Origin: Lysobacter ciconiae
GTDB lineage: Bacteria; Pseudomonadota; Gammaproteobacteria; Xanthomonadales; Xanthomonadaceae
Length of the DNA: 64,000 nt
Assembly (NCBI RefSeq): GCF_015209725.1
Contig: NZ_CP063656.1
Coordinates: 2,339,001-2,403,000, forward strand
Direction: 5' to 3'
Part shown: in pieces, positions 45,340 to 53,591 of the stretch
Position numbering within the stretch: position 1 is the stretch's first letter
How the letters are laid out: every line of letters starts with the position of its first letter
Position numbers and translations under genes: made by a program
The notes under the pieces: generated by a model
Seen by the model: the letters and a program-made list of their open reading frames with translations, nothing else
Database searches by the model: none
What the model was told of the DNA's origin: nothing

Positions 45340-45858
45340 TCAAGCCGCCGCGGACAGCGTCTCGATAATGAGGGTCTCGACGGCGACCAAGTCGGGCACG
45401 TACGCGTCGTCCTCGTTCAGGCGTACCTCGGCAAGCACCATCGGGGGTAGCTCGGCTGGATCGCCGCTGGTCTCCAAGGTCGCACGCGACACCGTCACCA
45501 GCCTGGGGAACCCCTGGCTGAGGATGGCGAAATACGGGGCCTTCGGGTTGCCGCCCAGGGCCTTCAGCACCAGCACCTTGCTGTTCAGCGTGCCTTGCTC
45601 GTCAGCCAGCCCGGTCAGTTGCGCGAAGCCGATCAAGGGGACCTGCCAGCCGCGCCAGCGGGTCCGGCCCAGCAGCCATGCCGGCGCACCGACAACGGAT
45701 TCGGGCGGCGCAAACGACATCACCTCGGCCACCGTCGCGTTGGGCAGCAGCAGGCGCGCGCCGGCAATCTGGATGAGCACGCCGCGGATGTCGCGTTCGG
45801 CACTATCGCCAGATGGGCCGGTGTCGTGGTCAAGCGGCATCACTGGATCATTGGACAT
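45340..45858 (-). CDS. chpC: CheW-domain protein of the Pil-Chp system (ChpC-like)
   Basis: A 172-residue protein made almost wholly of one CheW domain (IRGVLIQIAGARLLLPNATVAEVM, then WLLGRTRWRGWQVPLIGFAQL). It is the last gene of the leftward pil-chp operon, following the CheB-like gene. In Pseudomonas aeruginosa the equivalent gene is chpC, which links additional receptors to the ChpA kinase. ATG 45858 is chosen because GAGGA sits six bases upstream; the ATG at 45864 would have no spacing. Confidence 0.85.
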   Translation of the reverse strand: MSNDPVMPLDHDTGPSGDSAERDIRGVLIQIAGARLLLPNATVAEVMSFAPPESVVGAPAWLLGRTRWRGWQVPLIGFAQLTGLADEQGTLNSKVLVLKALGGNPKAPYFAILSQGFPRLVTVSRATLETSGDPAELPPMVLAEVRLNEDDAYVPDLVAVETLIIETLSAAA

Positions 45859-45864
45859 TGTCAT

Positions 45865-45869
45865 TCCTC
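45865..45869 (-). promoter_or_regulatory. Ribosome-binding site deciding the chpC start
   Basis: GAGGA on the minus strand overlaps the stop codon of the CheB-like gene (45868-45870) and lies six bases from ATG 45858. It favours that start over ATG 45864, which directly abuts it, and indicates translational coupling. Confidence 0.6.
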
Positions 45870-47097
45870 AGGCCGGCCAGCGATCGGCCAGCCGCTGCGC
45901 CATTTCTGCCGGGGTTGCTGTGTCGCCGCCGCGGGCTTCCAATGCGGCCGAAGCGGTCGCTTCATAGCAGCCTTCGGCTGTCTGGCCGGCGACCAGCGCG
46001 CCCGCCCAGCCGTGCCGCAGGGCCGCGTCGAGGACCGAAGGGTCGGTACCGCTGAGCAGCAACACCGCGCTGTCGCTCGACGGCAAGGCTGCGAGCAGCT
46101 CGGTGCCCGCCTGGAAGCGCACGCCGGCATCGTTCACGGCCACGCCGAGGTCATCGGGCAGGATGTAGACCGTGCCCGCCATCGCGTACTGGTCGTGCTC
46201 GGCAAGCCGGACCGGAAGTTCGGTCGCCCGCTGCATCTGTGCCACGAGCCGGTCGTGGCGACCACCGTCCAGGCGCTGCTGGATCAGGATGGGTCGCGGG
46301 AATTCGGTCGGCAATGCGGCAACCAGCTGGCGAACCGCATCCGGACCGCCCAGTCCGGCCAGTACCAGCACGGCGCCGCGCGACTGCTCAGGCTCGTCTT
46401 CTTCTGGCGAGTCGTCCACCAGGCTCAGACCGGCGATGCGTTCTTCGAGCTCATCGATGTCGCGCGCGAAACGCTCGTCGGTCCCCACGGACACGGCGGC
46501 CGCCGGGGCGGATCCGTCGTCCAGGCTGAGTTCCCCGAACCGCGGCGTTGCCTCGGGCTCGTGTTCGGCCAGCACCGGATCGAAGGGGTTGATCGTCTCG
46601 ACCGCGTCGGGCGCGGCGGTCTCAACCGTATCGGCGGCGAGGCCGGTATCGGCCTCCCATGACAGCTCGGGATCGTCCAGATGGAGCTCAGCACCGTCAG
46701 TGCCCGCCGGGCTTTGCGGGGTGGTCGATTCCGCTTCCTGCTCGGTTCCCGGCGGAAGCACGTCGCCGTGGCGCTGCATCTTGGCTACCAGGTGGCGCTG
46801 CCAGCGTGCCATGTCCCAGCCCTCGCGCGCCGCGGCCAGGCTGGCCTCCTCGTAGATGACCTCCAGATCCGGGTCGGCCAGCGCCTCGTCAAACGCCTCC
46901 AGCGCGTCCTCGACCTGCGGGTCCAGAGCGACCAGCACGACCTTGGCCCCGCTCGCGGCGACGTCGGCCGGGACGATGTCCTGCGGATCGCATTCGAGCG
47001 CGCATTGCGCCCCGGCCGCCTCGATCGCCTCGCGCAGCCTGTCGCGCGCCGCGCCTTCGCGCGCCAGCAGGGCGACCTTCAGCGCATCACTGCTCAT
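45868..47097 (-). CDS. CheB-like protein lacking the catalytic triad (ChpB position)
   Basis: A 409-residue protein in the chpB position. Residues 1-110 look like a degenerate receiver (VALLAREGAARDRLREAIEA), and about 115-225 are acidic low-complexity. About 240-409 follow the CheB methylesterase fold. Aligned by eye with CheB, the nucleophile loop GAS-TGG reads LAGLGGPDAV (Ser to Gly), QHM reads QRL (His to Arg), and the TGMGxDGA loop reads SGTDPSVL with no Asp at the catalytic position. All three catalytic residues are therefore absent. The start ATG 47097 overlaps the chpA stop by 11 bases. It probably serves as a scaffold or binding partner rather than an enzyme. Confidence 0.82.
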   Translation of the reverse strand: MSSDALKVALLAREGAARDRLREAIEAAGAQCALECDPQDIVPADVAASGAKVVLVALDPQVEDALEAFDEALADPDLEVIYEEASLAAAREGWDMARWQRHLVAKMQRHGDVLPPGTEQEAESTTPQSPAGTDGAELHLDDPELSWEADTGLAADTVETAAPDAVETINPFDPVLAEHEPEATPRFGELSLDDGSAPAAAVSVGTDERFARDIDELEERIAGLSLVDDSPEEDEPEQSRGAVLVLAGLGGPDAVRQLVAALPTEFPRPILIQQRLDGGRHDRLVAQMQRATELPVRLAEHDQYAMAGTVYILPDDLGVAVNDAGVRFQAGTELLAALPSSDSAVLLLSGTDPSVLDAALRHGWAGALVAGQTAEGCYEATASAALEARGGDTATPAEMAQRLADRWPA

Positions 47098-50000
47098 GGC
47101 GGTTCTCAAGGGCGAGCAGCTCGTACACGTTGCGCATCAATTCGGGTTCCTGGTACGGCTTGCCGAGGTACCGGTCCACGCCGACCTCCATCGCTCGCTG
47201 GCGATGCTTGTCACCGGTGCGCGAGGTGATCATCACGATCGGGACATCGCGCAGGCGCGCATCGGCCTTCATCCGCGTCGCCAGCTCGTAGCCGTCCATG
47301 CGCGGCATCTCGATATCCAGCAGCATCAGGTCCGGGACCATCTCCGCCATCCGCTCCAGCGCATCCAGGCCGTCGCGCGCGGTGGCGACCTCGAAGTTGT
47401 GCCGCTCCAGGATGCGCCCGGTGACCTTGCGCATGGTCACCGAATCGTCGACGACCATGACCAGCGGAACCGGGCGCGACTCCACCGCCGCGACCGGCGC
47501 CACCAGCGCGGCCAGCGGCATCGAGACGGCACGCCGGACCAGCGGGGCGACATCCAGGATCACCACCACGCGGCCATCGCCCATGATGGTCGCGCCGAAG
47601 ATGCCCGGCATCGAAGCCACCTGCGGCCCGACCGGCTTGACCACGATCTCGCGGTTGCCGATGACCTGGTCGACCGTCACTGCGGCATGCAGATCGCCGG
47701 AGCGGATCAGCAGCACGGGCACCTGCAACTGGCCTTCGGCCTTCGCCGGCGCCTGGCCGACGAGCTGGCCCAGGTCATGCACCGCGTAGTCATCACCGCC
47801 GTAGGGGTAATTGGCCTCGCGCGGCTGGCCCTGGTCGTCGACCAGCTCCTCCCGGGCGATGCGGCCGACACCGCGGACCGAAGCAATCGGCACGGCAAAG
47901 GTGGTCTCGCCGATCTTGACGAACACCGCCTGGGTGACCGCCAGGGTCTGCGGCAGACGCAGGACGAAGGTGGTTCCCTGTCCCGGGCGGGACTGGATGT
48001 CCAGCGAGCCACCGAGCTGGCGGACCTCGCTGGCGACCACGTCCATGCCCACGCCGCGTCCGGCCAGACGGCTGACGGAATCGGCCGTCGAGAAGCCCGG
48101 CTGGAAAATCAGAGAATGCAGCGCGAAATCGCTCATGACCGCGTCGGGCGCGAGCAGGCCGCGCTCCTCGCCGCGGCGGCGGATGGCGGCGCTGTCGAGC
48201 CCGCGACCATCGTCGCTGACCTCCAGCACCACTTCGGAGCCTTCGCGCCGGATCGCAATGCGGACGATCCCTTCCTCGGGCTTGCCCGCACTGCGGCGTT
48301 GCTCAGGCGTCTCCACACCATGCGCTATGGCGTTGCGCAGCATGTGCTCCAGCGGCGCGGTCATGCGCTCCAGCACGTTGCGGTCCAGCTCGCCCTGCGC
48401 GCCGTCCAGTTTGAGTGCGACCTGCTTGCCCAGTTCGCCGGAGGCCTGGCGGATGACCCGGCGCAGGCGTGGCAACAGGCCATCGAAGGGCACCATGCGC
48501 GTGCGCATGAGGCCTTCCTGCAGGTCCGAGCTGACCCGCGACTGCTGCAGCAGCAGGGTCTCGTACTGGCGGGTCAGGTCATCCAGGGTGACCTGCAGGC
48601 TGCTCTGGTCGGCGGCCGACTCGGACAGGCCGCGCGAGAGCTGCTGCAGGTTGGAGAAGCGGTCCAGCTCCAGCGGATCGAAGGCCTGCTCGGCGTCCTC
48701 GCCTTCGCGCTGGTAGCGCGCGACGATCTGGGCCTCGGTCTCCATCTCCAGGCGGCGCAGCTGATCACGCATGCGCTCGTTGGTGGCGGCCATCTCGCCG
48801 ATTGCGCCGCGGAATGCGCCCAGCTGCTGCTCCAGGCGGGCGCGGTAGATCGCCACTTCGCCGGCGTAGTTGACCAGCCGGTCCAGCAGGTCGGCGCGGA
48901 TACGCACCTGCTCCTGCGGGGCACGGATGCCGATCTCGTCGTCGTCATCGTGCTGCTCGACGATCGGCGCCGAAAGCGGGCCGACGTCGACCGTTTTGTG
49001 GATCACCTGGGCGACTGGGACAACGCTTTCGATGTCGTCAACGACGCGCCCCGATGCCGACGTTTCCGGCACATCGGTGGTTTCCGGCTGCGCTGCGTCT
49101 GACGCACCGCTGGTCGCCGCGGCGTCCTCTGCCTCTTCGGCATCTGCGGTCGCACTCGTCTGCGAGACCGCGCTCGCCAACGGTTCCGCCGGCACATCGG
49201 CGACTCCGGCAACCACGGTCTGGCCGCTCGCGCGCGCTTCGAACTCGTTGATCAGCGCTGTCGGCATCGCGATGGCGCGGCGATCGCCGACACGGGTCAG
49301 CATGGCGTGCAGGCGGTCGAAGCCGCGTTCAAGCAACGGCACCCCGTCGCTGCCGAGCTCGGAGCGCTGCGCCACCACCGCTTCCAGCAGCGACTCCATG
49401 ACGTGGCCGAGTTCACCGACCTCCATGATGCCGCACATGCGCGCGCCGCCCTTGAGCGTATGCAGGTCGCGCTGCAGGCCTACCAGCAACTCGTCGTCGC
49501 CCGGGCTCTCGCGGAGCTGGGCCAGCAGGGAGTCGGAGTGGTCCAGCAGGTCGCCGCCCTCCTCCACGAAGATGTCGACCAGCTCCGGGTCCAGGTCGCT
49601 CAGGTCGAGCGGCTCATCGGGATCCTCGATGGTCGCAAACGCCACCGACGGTGCCACGACGATGGCTTCGGCACTCGCGGCGATCGCCGGCGCGTCGGAG
49701 TCGGAATCGGCATCGGCATCGGCATCGGCATCGGCTTCAGCCTCCGGGCCCTCGCCCTGCTCACCTGCAATCCGCTCGGCCTCGTACTGCGCCTCCAGGC
49801 GCGCGTACTCGGCGGCATCTTCGGCCTCTACGCGCTCGGCTTCGATGCGCTCGGACTCAAGCCGCTCGGCTTCGATGCGTTCGGCTTCAATTCGCGCCGC
49901 CTCGATCTGCTGGGCTTCAAGGCGCTCGGCCTCAAGCCGCTCGGTTTCTACGCGCTCGGCCTCAAGCCGCTCGACCTCAAGCCGCTCGACTTCTGCACGC

Positions 50001-53000
50001 TCGGCCTCGAGCTGCTCCGCTTCGATTCGCTCCGCTTCGATCCGCTCTGCGTCGATCCGCGCGGCTTCAAGCTGTTCGGCTTCGATGCGCTCGGCCTCAA
50101 GCTGCTCGGCTTCGACGCGCGCGGCTTCGAGCCGTTCCGCCTCGATACGTTCCGCCGCTTCGCGCTCGGCCTCAAGACGTTCGAGCTCAAGGCGTTCGGC
50201 TTCAATGCGCTCAGCCTCGACCCGCTCCGCCTCAAGCCGCTCGGCTTCGACCCGATCCGCCTCAATCTGCTCTGCCTCGAGTCGCTCCGCCTCAACGCGC
50301 TCGGCTTCGATGCGCTCGGCGTGGACCCGCTCGGCCTCGAGCCGCTCGGCCTCGAGCCGCTCGGCTTCGATGCGCTCGGCTTCGATACGCTCGGCTTCCA
50401 GCCGCTCGGCCTCAAGCTCTTCGGCCTCCGCGCCATCCTCAGCTTCGCCGACCAGACCGGTCTCGGAATCCGGATCAGCTTGCGCGCTGTCCGTCGTATC
50501 CACGTAGGGAGTGAGGTTGACCACCGACGGGCCGACAGTCGGAACGCTGGGCAGCGGCACATCCAGATCGACCGGATGCTGGGTCCGCACTTCCGGCAGG
50601 CTGTCGCGCAAGGCGAGCAGCTGCTCGGCGACGCCGGCAAACGCGGGAATACGCGGATGGCTCGACTGCAGCGCCGCCATGGTCTGCTCGACCGCCGCGC
50701 ACACCGCCGCGATCCCCGCAACGCCGTCGGCGCTGGCAGGCTCGCCGGCGACCAGCAGGCGGCGCACATACGCCTCGGCCGGCGTGGTGATGTCGGTGAT
50801 CACCGGCACCTCCGTCATCGCGAAGGCGCCGTTGAGCGTGTGGATGGCGCGCTGCAGGCGATCGTCGGCTGGCTGCGGTGCCTGCTGCGCCTCGCCCAGC
50901 CACTGCTGGATCGTCTCCAAGTGTCCGGTGACCTCGCTGTTGAGGATCTCCAGCAGCACTGCATCGACCGATGCGGGCACACCCTCCATCTCCAGCGCCG
51001 CCTCGTCCTCCACGGTGGGCGCAACCGCATCCGCGCCGGACACGTCGGGCTGCGCCATTGTCTGCTCTTCGTGCGCGGGCGCGCTGTAGAACACCTCCTG
51101 CCCTTCCGCGACCCGCTCGGCCACGGCTTCCAGGCCGGCCAGGTCGGCGATGACCGAGCCGGTGCCGGCCAGGGCGGCATGCAGCTGCGGCAGCACGGCG
51201 TGGGCCTGCTGCACCAACGCAACCACCGCCGGGCTGGCAAGCCGGGTTCCGCCGAGCACGCCGTTGAGCATGCTTTCCACTTTCCAGCTGAACTCGCCCA
51301 GCGTCCTCGCACCGACCAGACGGCCGCTGCCCTTCAGGGTGTGGAACACGCGGCGGATGCCACGCAGCTGTTCCATGTTTTCCGGCGCGTGCTGCCACTG
51401 GTCCAGCATCGTGCCCAGGTTGGCGATTTCCTCTTCGAGCTCCTCGAGGAACACCTCGCGGATCTCGTCGTCGATGTCGTCGCTTGTTTCGAACCCGTCC
51501 GCACCGAGCGGAACTGCGGCCGGGGTGGCCACGGTTTCGACATGCTCGGCCGTCTCGACCCTGTCGCTGTCGACCGGCAGCCCGCTGACGGGCACCGGCT
51601 CGGGGCGTGCGGGTTCGTCGCCCGCATCGAGTCCGGCGTGGGGAGCGTCAATCTCTTCGTTCGGGTTCTCGGCAGGCTCGACCCAAAGCGGGGCGTCCAT
51701 CCGGCGCGCCGCGGTGGCCCACTGGTCCAGCGCTGCGGCGGCGTTCTCCTCATCCTGTTCCGACACCGGCGAGGCCGTCTGGTCGGCCTCCGCCTGCTCT
51801 TCGGGCACGGGCCAATAGCCCAGCGCTTCCAGACTTGAACGGGCGATCTCGAGGATCCGGTCGCGGTTGGGACGCTGCTCGCGCAGCGCCTCCAGGTAGT
51901 ACTCCACGCTGGCCAGGGCGTCGGCCAGGGTGTCCAGCTGCTTGCCGTGGGGAATGCGCTTGCGGCCGATCAGCTCGACCTCGATGTAGCGCTTCACCCC
52001 ATACAGGTAGTCCGCCGGCGGGTTCAGGTCCAGGATGCGCAATGCCCCGCAGACCTCGTCCAGCAGCCGCGGGATTTCCACGAGCTCGGCGTGGTCCCAG
52101 TTGGTCTCCACGAAAGCGACGAAGGACTGGCGGGCGTCACCGAAGTTACCGATGGCCTCGCGCACGACCACTTCGAGTACTTTGCGCGACTCGCTCTCGA
52201 GCAGGTCCTTGTCGGCGCGCTCGTCCGACAGCCCCAGGCGTGCCACCTGGTCGTCCAGCGAGGTCTCCACGTACAGCAATGCACCGGCGACATCCAGCAG
52301 CGCCGATTCGTCGGCCGCGCGGTTGCCGGCGACGATCTCGTGCATGGCGTCGCGTTGCTGCATCACCACGCCACGCGCCACGCCCAGCCCCATCATCCCC
52401 AGGGTGTCGCTGACCCGCCCGAGGGCGTCGACCTGCGGGCGCAGGTCCTCGACCCCGGTCTGGCCCGTGCGCAGGTGCAGGTCCAGCGCATCCTTGACCC
52501 GCAGCAGGTCTTCCTTGATCGCCGCCGACACCGTGTCCAACAGCGCGCGGTTGCGCCCGCTCAGGCTGCCACGGGCGTGGTCCAGTTCGGATTCCGACGG
52601 CAACTGGCTGTCGAGTTCGAAGGTTTTGCGCAGACTGTCCAGCGCCGGATGACCGCCATCGCTGTGGGCGACGTGGTACAGCAACTGGCGGGTCGGCTCG
52701 GCGTTGGGCTCGGTGCCGGGAACGCTGAAATCATCGCGCAGCAGCTGGCGCGCTTCGCGCTCGACGCCGCCGAACGCCTGGCGCAGGGCGCGGGTCGCAG
52801 GCAGTGCGCCGTCGCGCAGCGCGCCGGCCACCGAGGAGGCCACCCACAGCATCCGCCGCAGCGGCTCGACCGAGACTTCGGCCAGCAGTCCATCGACCAC
52901 TTCGGCCAGCCGGGCCGGATCGGCAGGCTCGCCGCCTTCGGGCCACTGCGCCATGGCCTCGCGCAGACCGGTCAGGTTGGCGCTCATCGGCTGCGCGCCT

Positions 53001-53500
53001 GTGCGGATGGTCGGCGCGTCTTCGATCACCGGTGCCGGCAGGTCGACGGGCAGCGGGCGATCCAGGTTGGGTGCAAACAGGACGCTTTCGTTGAGGCCCG
53101 ACTCGCCGCGCGTGGCGCGCAGCTCGTTGAGCAGCGGCAGCAGCACGATGGGGATGTCGCGGTGGCCGCCCTGCAGGCGCTCCAGGTAATCGGGCAACTG
53201 GACCGCGCCGCGCATCAGGATCGTGCACGCGACGTCGCGGTTGGCGATCTCGCCGTGCAGCAGGCCAAGGGCCAGCCGCTCCATTTCCTCGGCGACCATC
53301 GCCGGTGCGTACAGCTCGACCATGCGCAGCGTGCCGTGCACCTGGTGCAGGTGGCTGGCACAGATACGCATCGCCTCGCTGTCAGCGGGCGACTCGGCGA
53401 AGGCCTCGATCTGCTCGCGCGCCTGGCGCAGGGTCTCGTCCAGCTCCGGCTTGATCCAGCCCAGCGTGGTGGTGTCGATGGCATCGCGCATCACCGTCAT
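47087..53500 (-). CDS. chpA: Giant hybrid chemosensory kinase ChpA
   Basis: About 2137 residues. An N-terminal Hpt-like region (HLHQVHGTLRMVELYAPAM, about residue 50) and long helical modules lead to an Hpt near 720 (VFHTLKGSGRLVG) and another near 889 (AIHTLNGAFAMTE). A pentapeptide-repeat helix fills about 1026-1227, followed by an Asp/Ala dipeptide tract and a third Hpt near 1345 (LHTLKGGARMCG). The CheA-like core follows: dimerisation (about 1540), HATPase (LEHMLRNAIAHGVETPEQ, about 1720), CheW (about 1850-1980) and a C-terminal receiver (VVDDSVTMRK, LLDIEMPRMDGYE). It phosphorylates PilG and PilH to control type IV pilus extension and twitching. ATG 53500 has GGAG nine bases upstream; ATG 53491 is possible. 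Confidence 0.96.
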   Translation of the reverse strand: MTVMRDAIDTTTLGWIKPELDETLRQAREQIEAFAESPADSEAMRICASHLHQVHGTLRMVELYAPAMVAEEMERLALGLLHGEIANRDVACTILMRGAVQLPDYLERLQGGHRDIPIVLLPLLNELRATRGESGLNESVLFAPNLDRPLPVDLPAPVIEDAPTIRTGAQPMSANLTGLREAMAQWPEGGEPADPARLAEVVDGLLAEVSVEPLRRMLWVASSVAGALRDGALPATRALRQAFGGVEREARQLLRDDFSVPGTEPNAEPTRQLLYHVAHSDGGHPALDSLRKTFELDSQLPSESELDHARGSLSGRNRALLDTVSAAIKEDLLRVKDALDLHLRTGQTGVEDLRPQVDALGRVSDTLGMMGLGVARGVVMQQRDAMHEIVAGNRAADESALLDVAGALLYVETSLDDQVARLGLSDERADKDLLESESRKVLEVVVREAIGNFGDARQSFVAFVETNWDHAELVEIPRLLDEVCGALRILDLNPPADYLYGVKRYIEVELIGRKRIPHGKQLDTLADALASVEYYLEALREQRPNRDRILEIARSSLEALGYWPVPEEQAEADQTASPVSEQDEENAAAALDQWATAARRMDAPLWVEPAENPNEEIDAPHAGLDAGDEPARPEPVPVSGLPVDSDRVETAEHVETVATPAAVPLGADGFETSDDIDDEIREVFLEELEEEIANLGTMLDQWQHAPENMEQLRGIRRVFHTLKGSGRLVGARTLGEFSWKVESMLNGVLGGTRLASPAVVALVQQAHAVLPQLHAALAGTGSVIADLAGLEAVAERVAEGQEVFYSAPAHEEQTMAQPDVSGADAVAPTVEDEAALEMEGVPASVDAVLLEILNSEVTGHLETIQQWLGEAQQAPQPADDRLQRAIHTLNGAFAMTEVPVITDITTPAEAYVRRLLVAGEPASADGVAGIAAVCAAVEQTMAALQSSHPRIPAFAGVAEQLLALRDSLPEVRTQHPVDLDVPLPSVPTVGPSVVNLTPYVDTTDSAQADPDSETGLVGEAEDGAEAEELEAERLEAERIEAERIEAERLEAERLEAERVHAERIEAERVEAERLEAEQIEADRVEAERLEAERVEAERIEAERLELERLEAEREAAERIEAERLEAARVEAEQLEAERIEAEQLEAARIDAERIEAERIEAEQLEAERAEVERLEVERLEAERVETERLEAERLEAQQIEAARIEAERIEAERLESERIEAERVEAEDAAEYARLEAQYEAERIAGEQGEGPEAEADADADADADSDSDAPAIAASAEAIVVAPSVAFATIEDPDEPLDLSDLDPELVDIFVEEGGDLLDHSDSLLAQLRESPGDDELLVGLQRDLHTLKGGARMCGIMEVGELGHVMESLLEAVVAQRSELGSDGVPLLERGFDRLHAMLTRVGDRRAIAMPTALINEFEARASGQTVVAGVADVPAEPLASAVSQTSATADAEEAEDAAATSGASDAAQPETTDVPETSASGRVVDDIESVVPVAQVIHKTVDVGPLSAPIVEQHDDDDEIGIRAPQEQVRIRADLLDRLVNYAGEVAIYRARLEQQLGAFRGAIGEMAATNERMRDQLRRLEMETEAQIVARYQREGEDAEQAFDPLELDRFSNLQQLSRGLSESAADQSSLQVTLDDLTRQYETLLLQQSRVSSDLQEGLMRTRMVPFDGLLPRLRRVIRQASGELGKQVALKLDGAQGELDRNVLERMTAPLEHMLRNAIAHGVETPEQRRSAGKPEEGIVRIAIRREGSEVVLEVSDDGRGLDSAAIRRRGEERGLLAPDAVMSDFALHSLIFQPGFSTADSVSRLAGRGVGMDVVASEVRQLGGSLDIQSRPGQGTTFVLRLPQTLAVTQAVFVKIGETTFAVPIASVRGVGRIAREELVDDQGQPREANYPYGGDDYAVHDLGQLVGQAPAKAEGQLQVPVLLIRSGDLHAAVTVDQVIGNREIVVKPVGPQVASMPGIFGATIMGDGRVVVILDVAPLVRRAVSMPLAALVAPVAAVESRPVPLVMVVDDSVTMRKVTGRILERHNFEVATARDGLDALERMAEMVPDLMLLDIEMPRMDGYELATRMKADARLRDVPIVMITSRTGDKHRQRAMEVGVDRYLGKPYQEPELMRNVYELLALENRHEQ
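49694..49738. repeat. Hexanucleotide tract inside chpA
   Basis: About seven copies of a TCGGCA-type hexamer, some varied to TCGGAG or TCGGAA, encode alternating Asp-Ala then Asp-Ser on the minus strand. It lies about 80 bases past the end of the 15-bp repeat array. In-frame slippage here would change linker length without breaking the protein. Confidence 0.85.
49821..50425. repeat. 15-bp tandem repeat array inside chpA (about 40 units)
   Basis: Roughly 40 imperfect copies of a 15-base unit, each encoding L/I/V-E-A-E-R on the minus strand; variants include EQ, AR, DR and LER. The unit is exactly five codons, so unit gain or loss keeps frame. Pentads with Glu and Arg at i and i+3 or i+4 suit a long, charged single alpha-helix. 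The copies differ mainly by silent and Leu/Ile/Val changes, so the array is old enough to have diverged but still regular. Confidence 0.93.
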
Positions 53501-53591
53501 GGCGCGATGCTCCATTGCGCTGCGGACTGGCGCAGCGGGTGCGGGCGGCGGCCGGGGGTCATGCTGTTCATCCTTCGATCCAATGCAGGGC

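Noticed and set aside
49307..51838. A long plus-strand open frame of 843 codons whose middle reads like a pentapeptide-repeat protein (repeating LGFDA-type units)
   Set aside because: It is the exact antisense of the 15-bp repeat and flanks in chpA. A 15-base period without stops leaves several frames open and gives any of them a five-residue repeat. The minus-strand frame has the full ChpA domain order.
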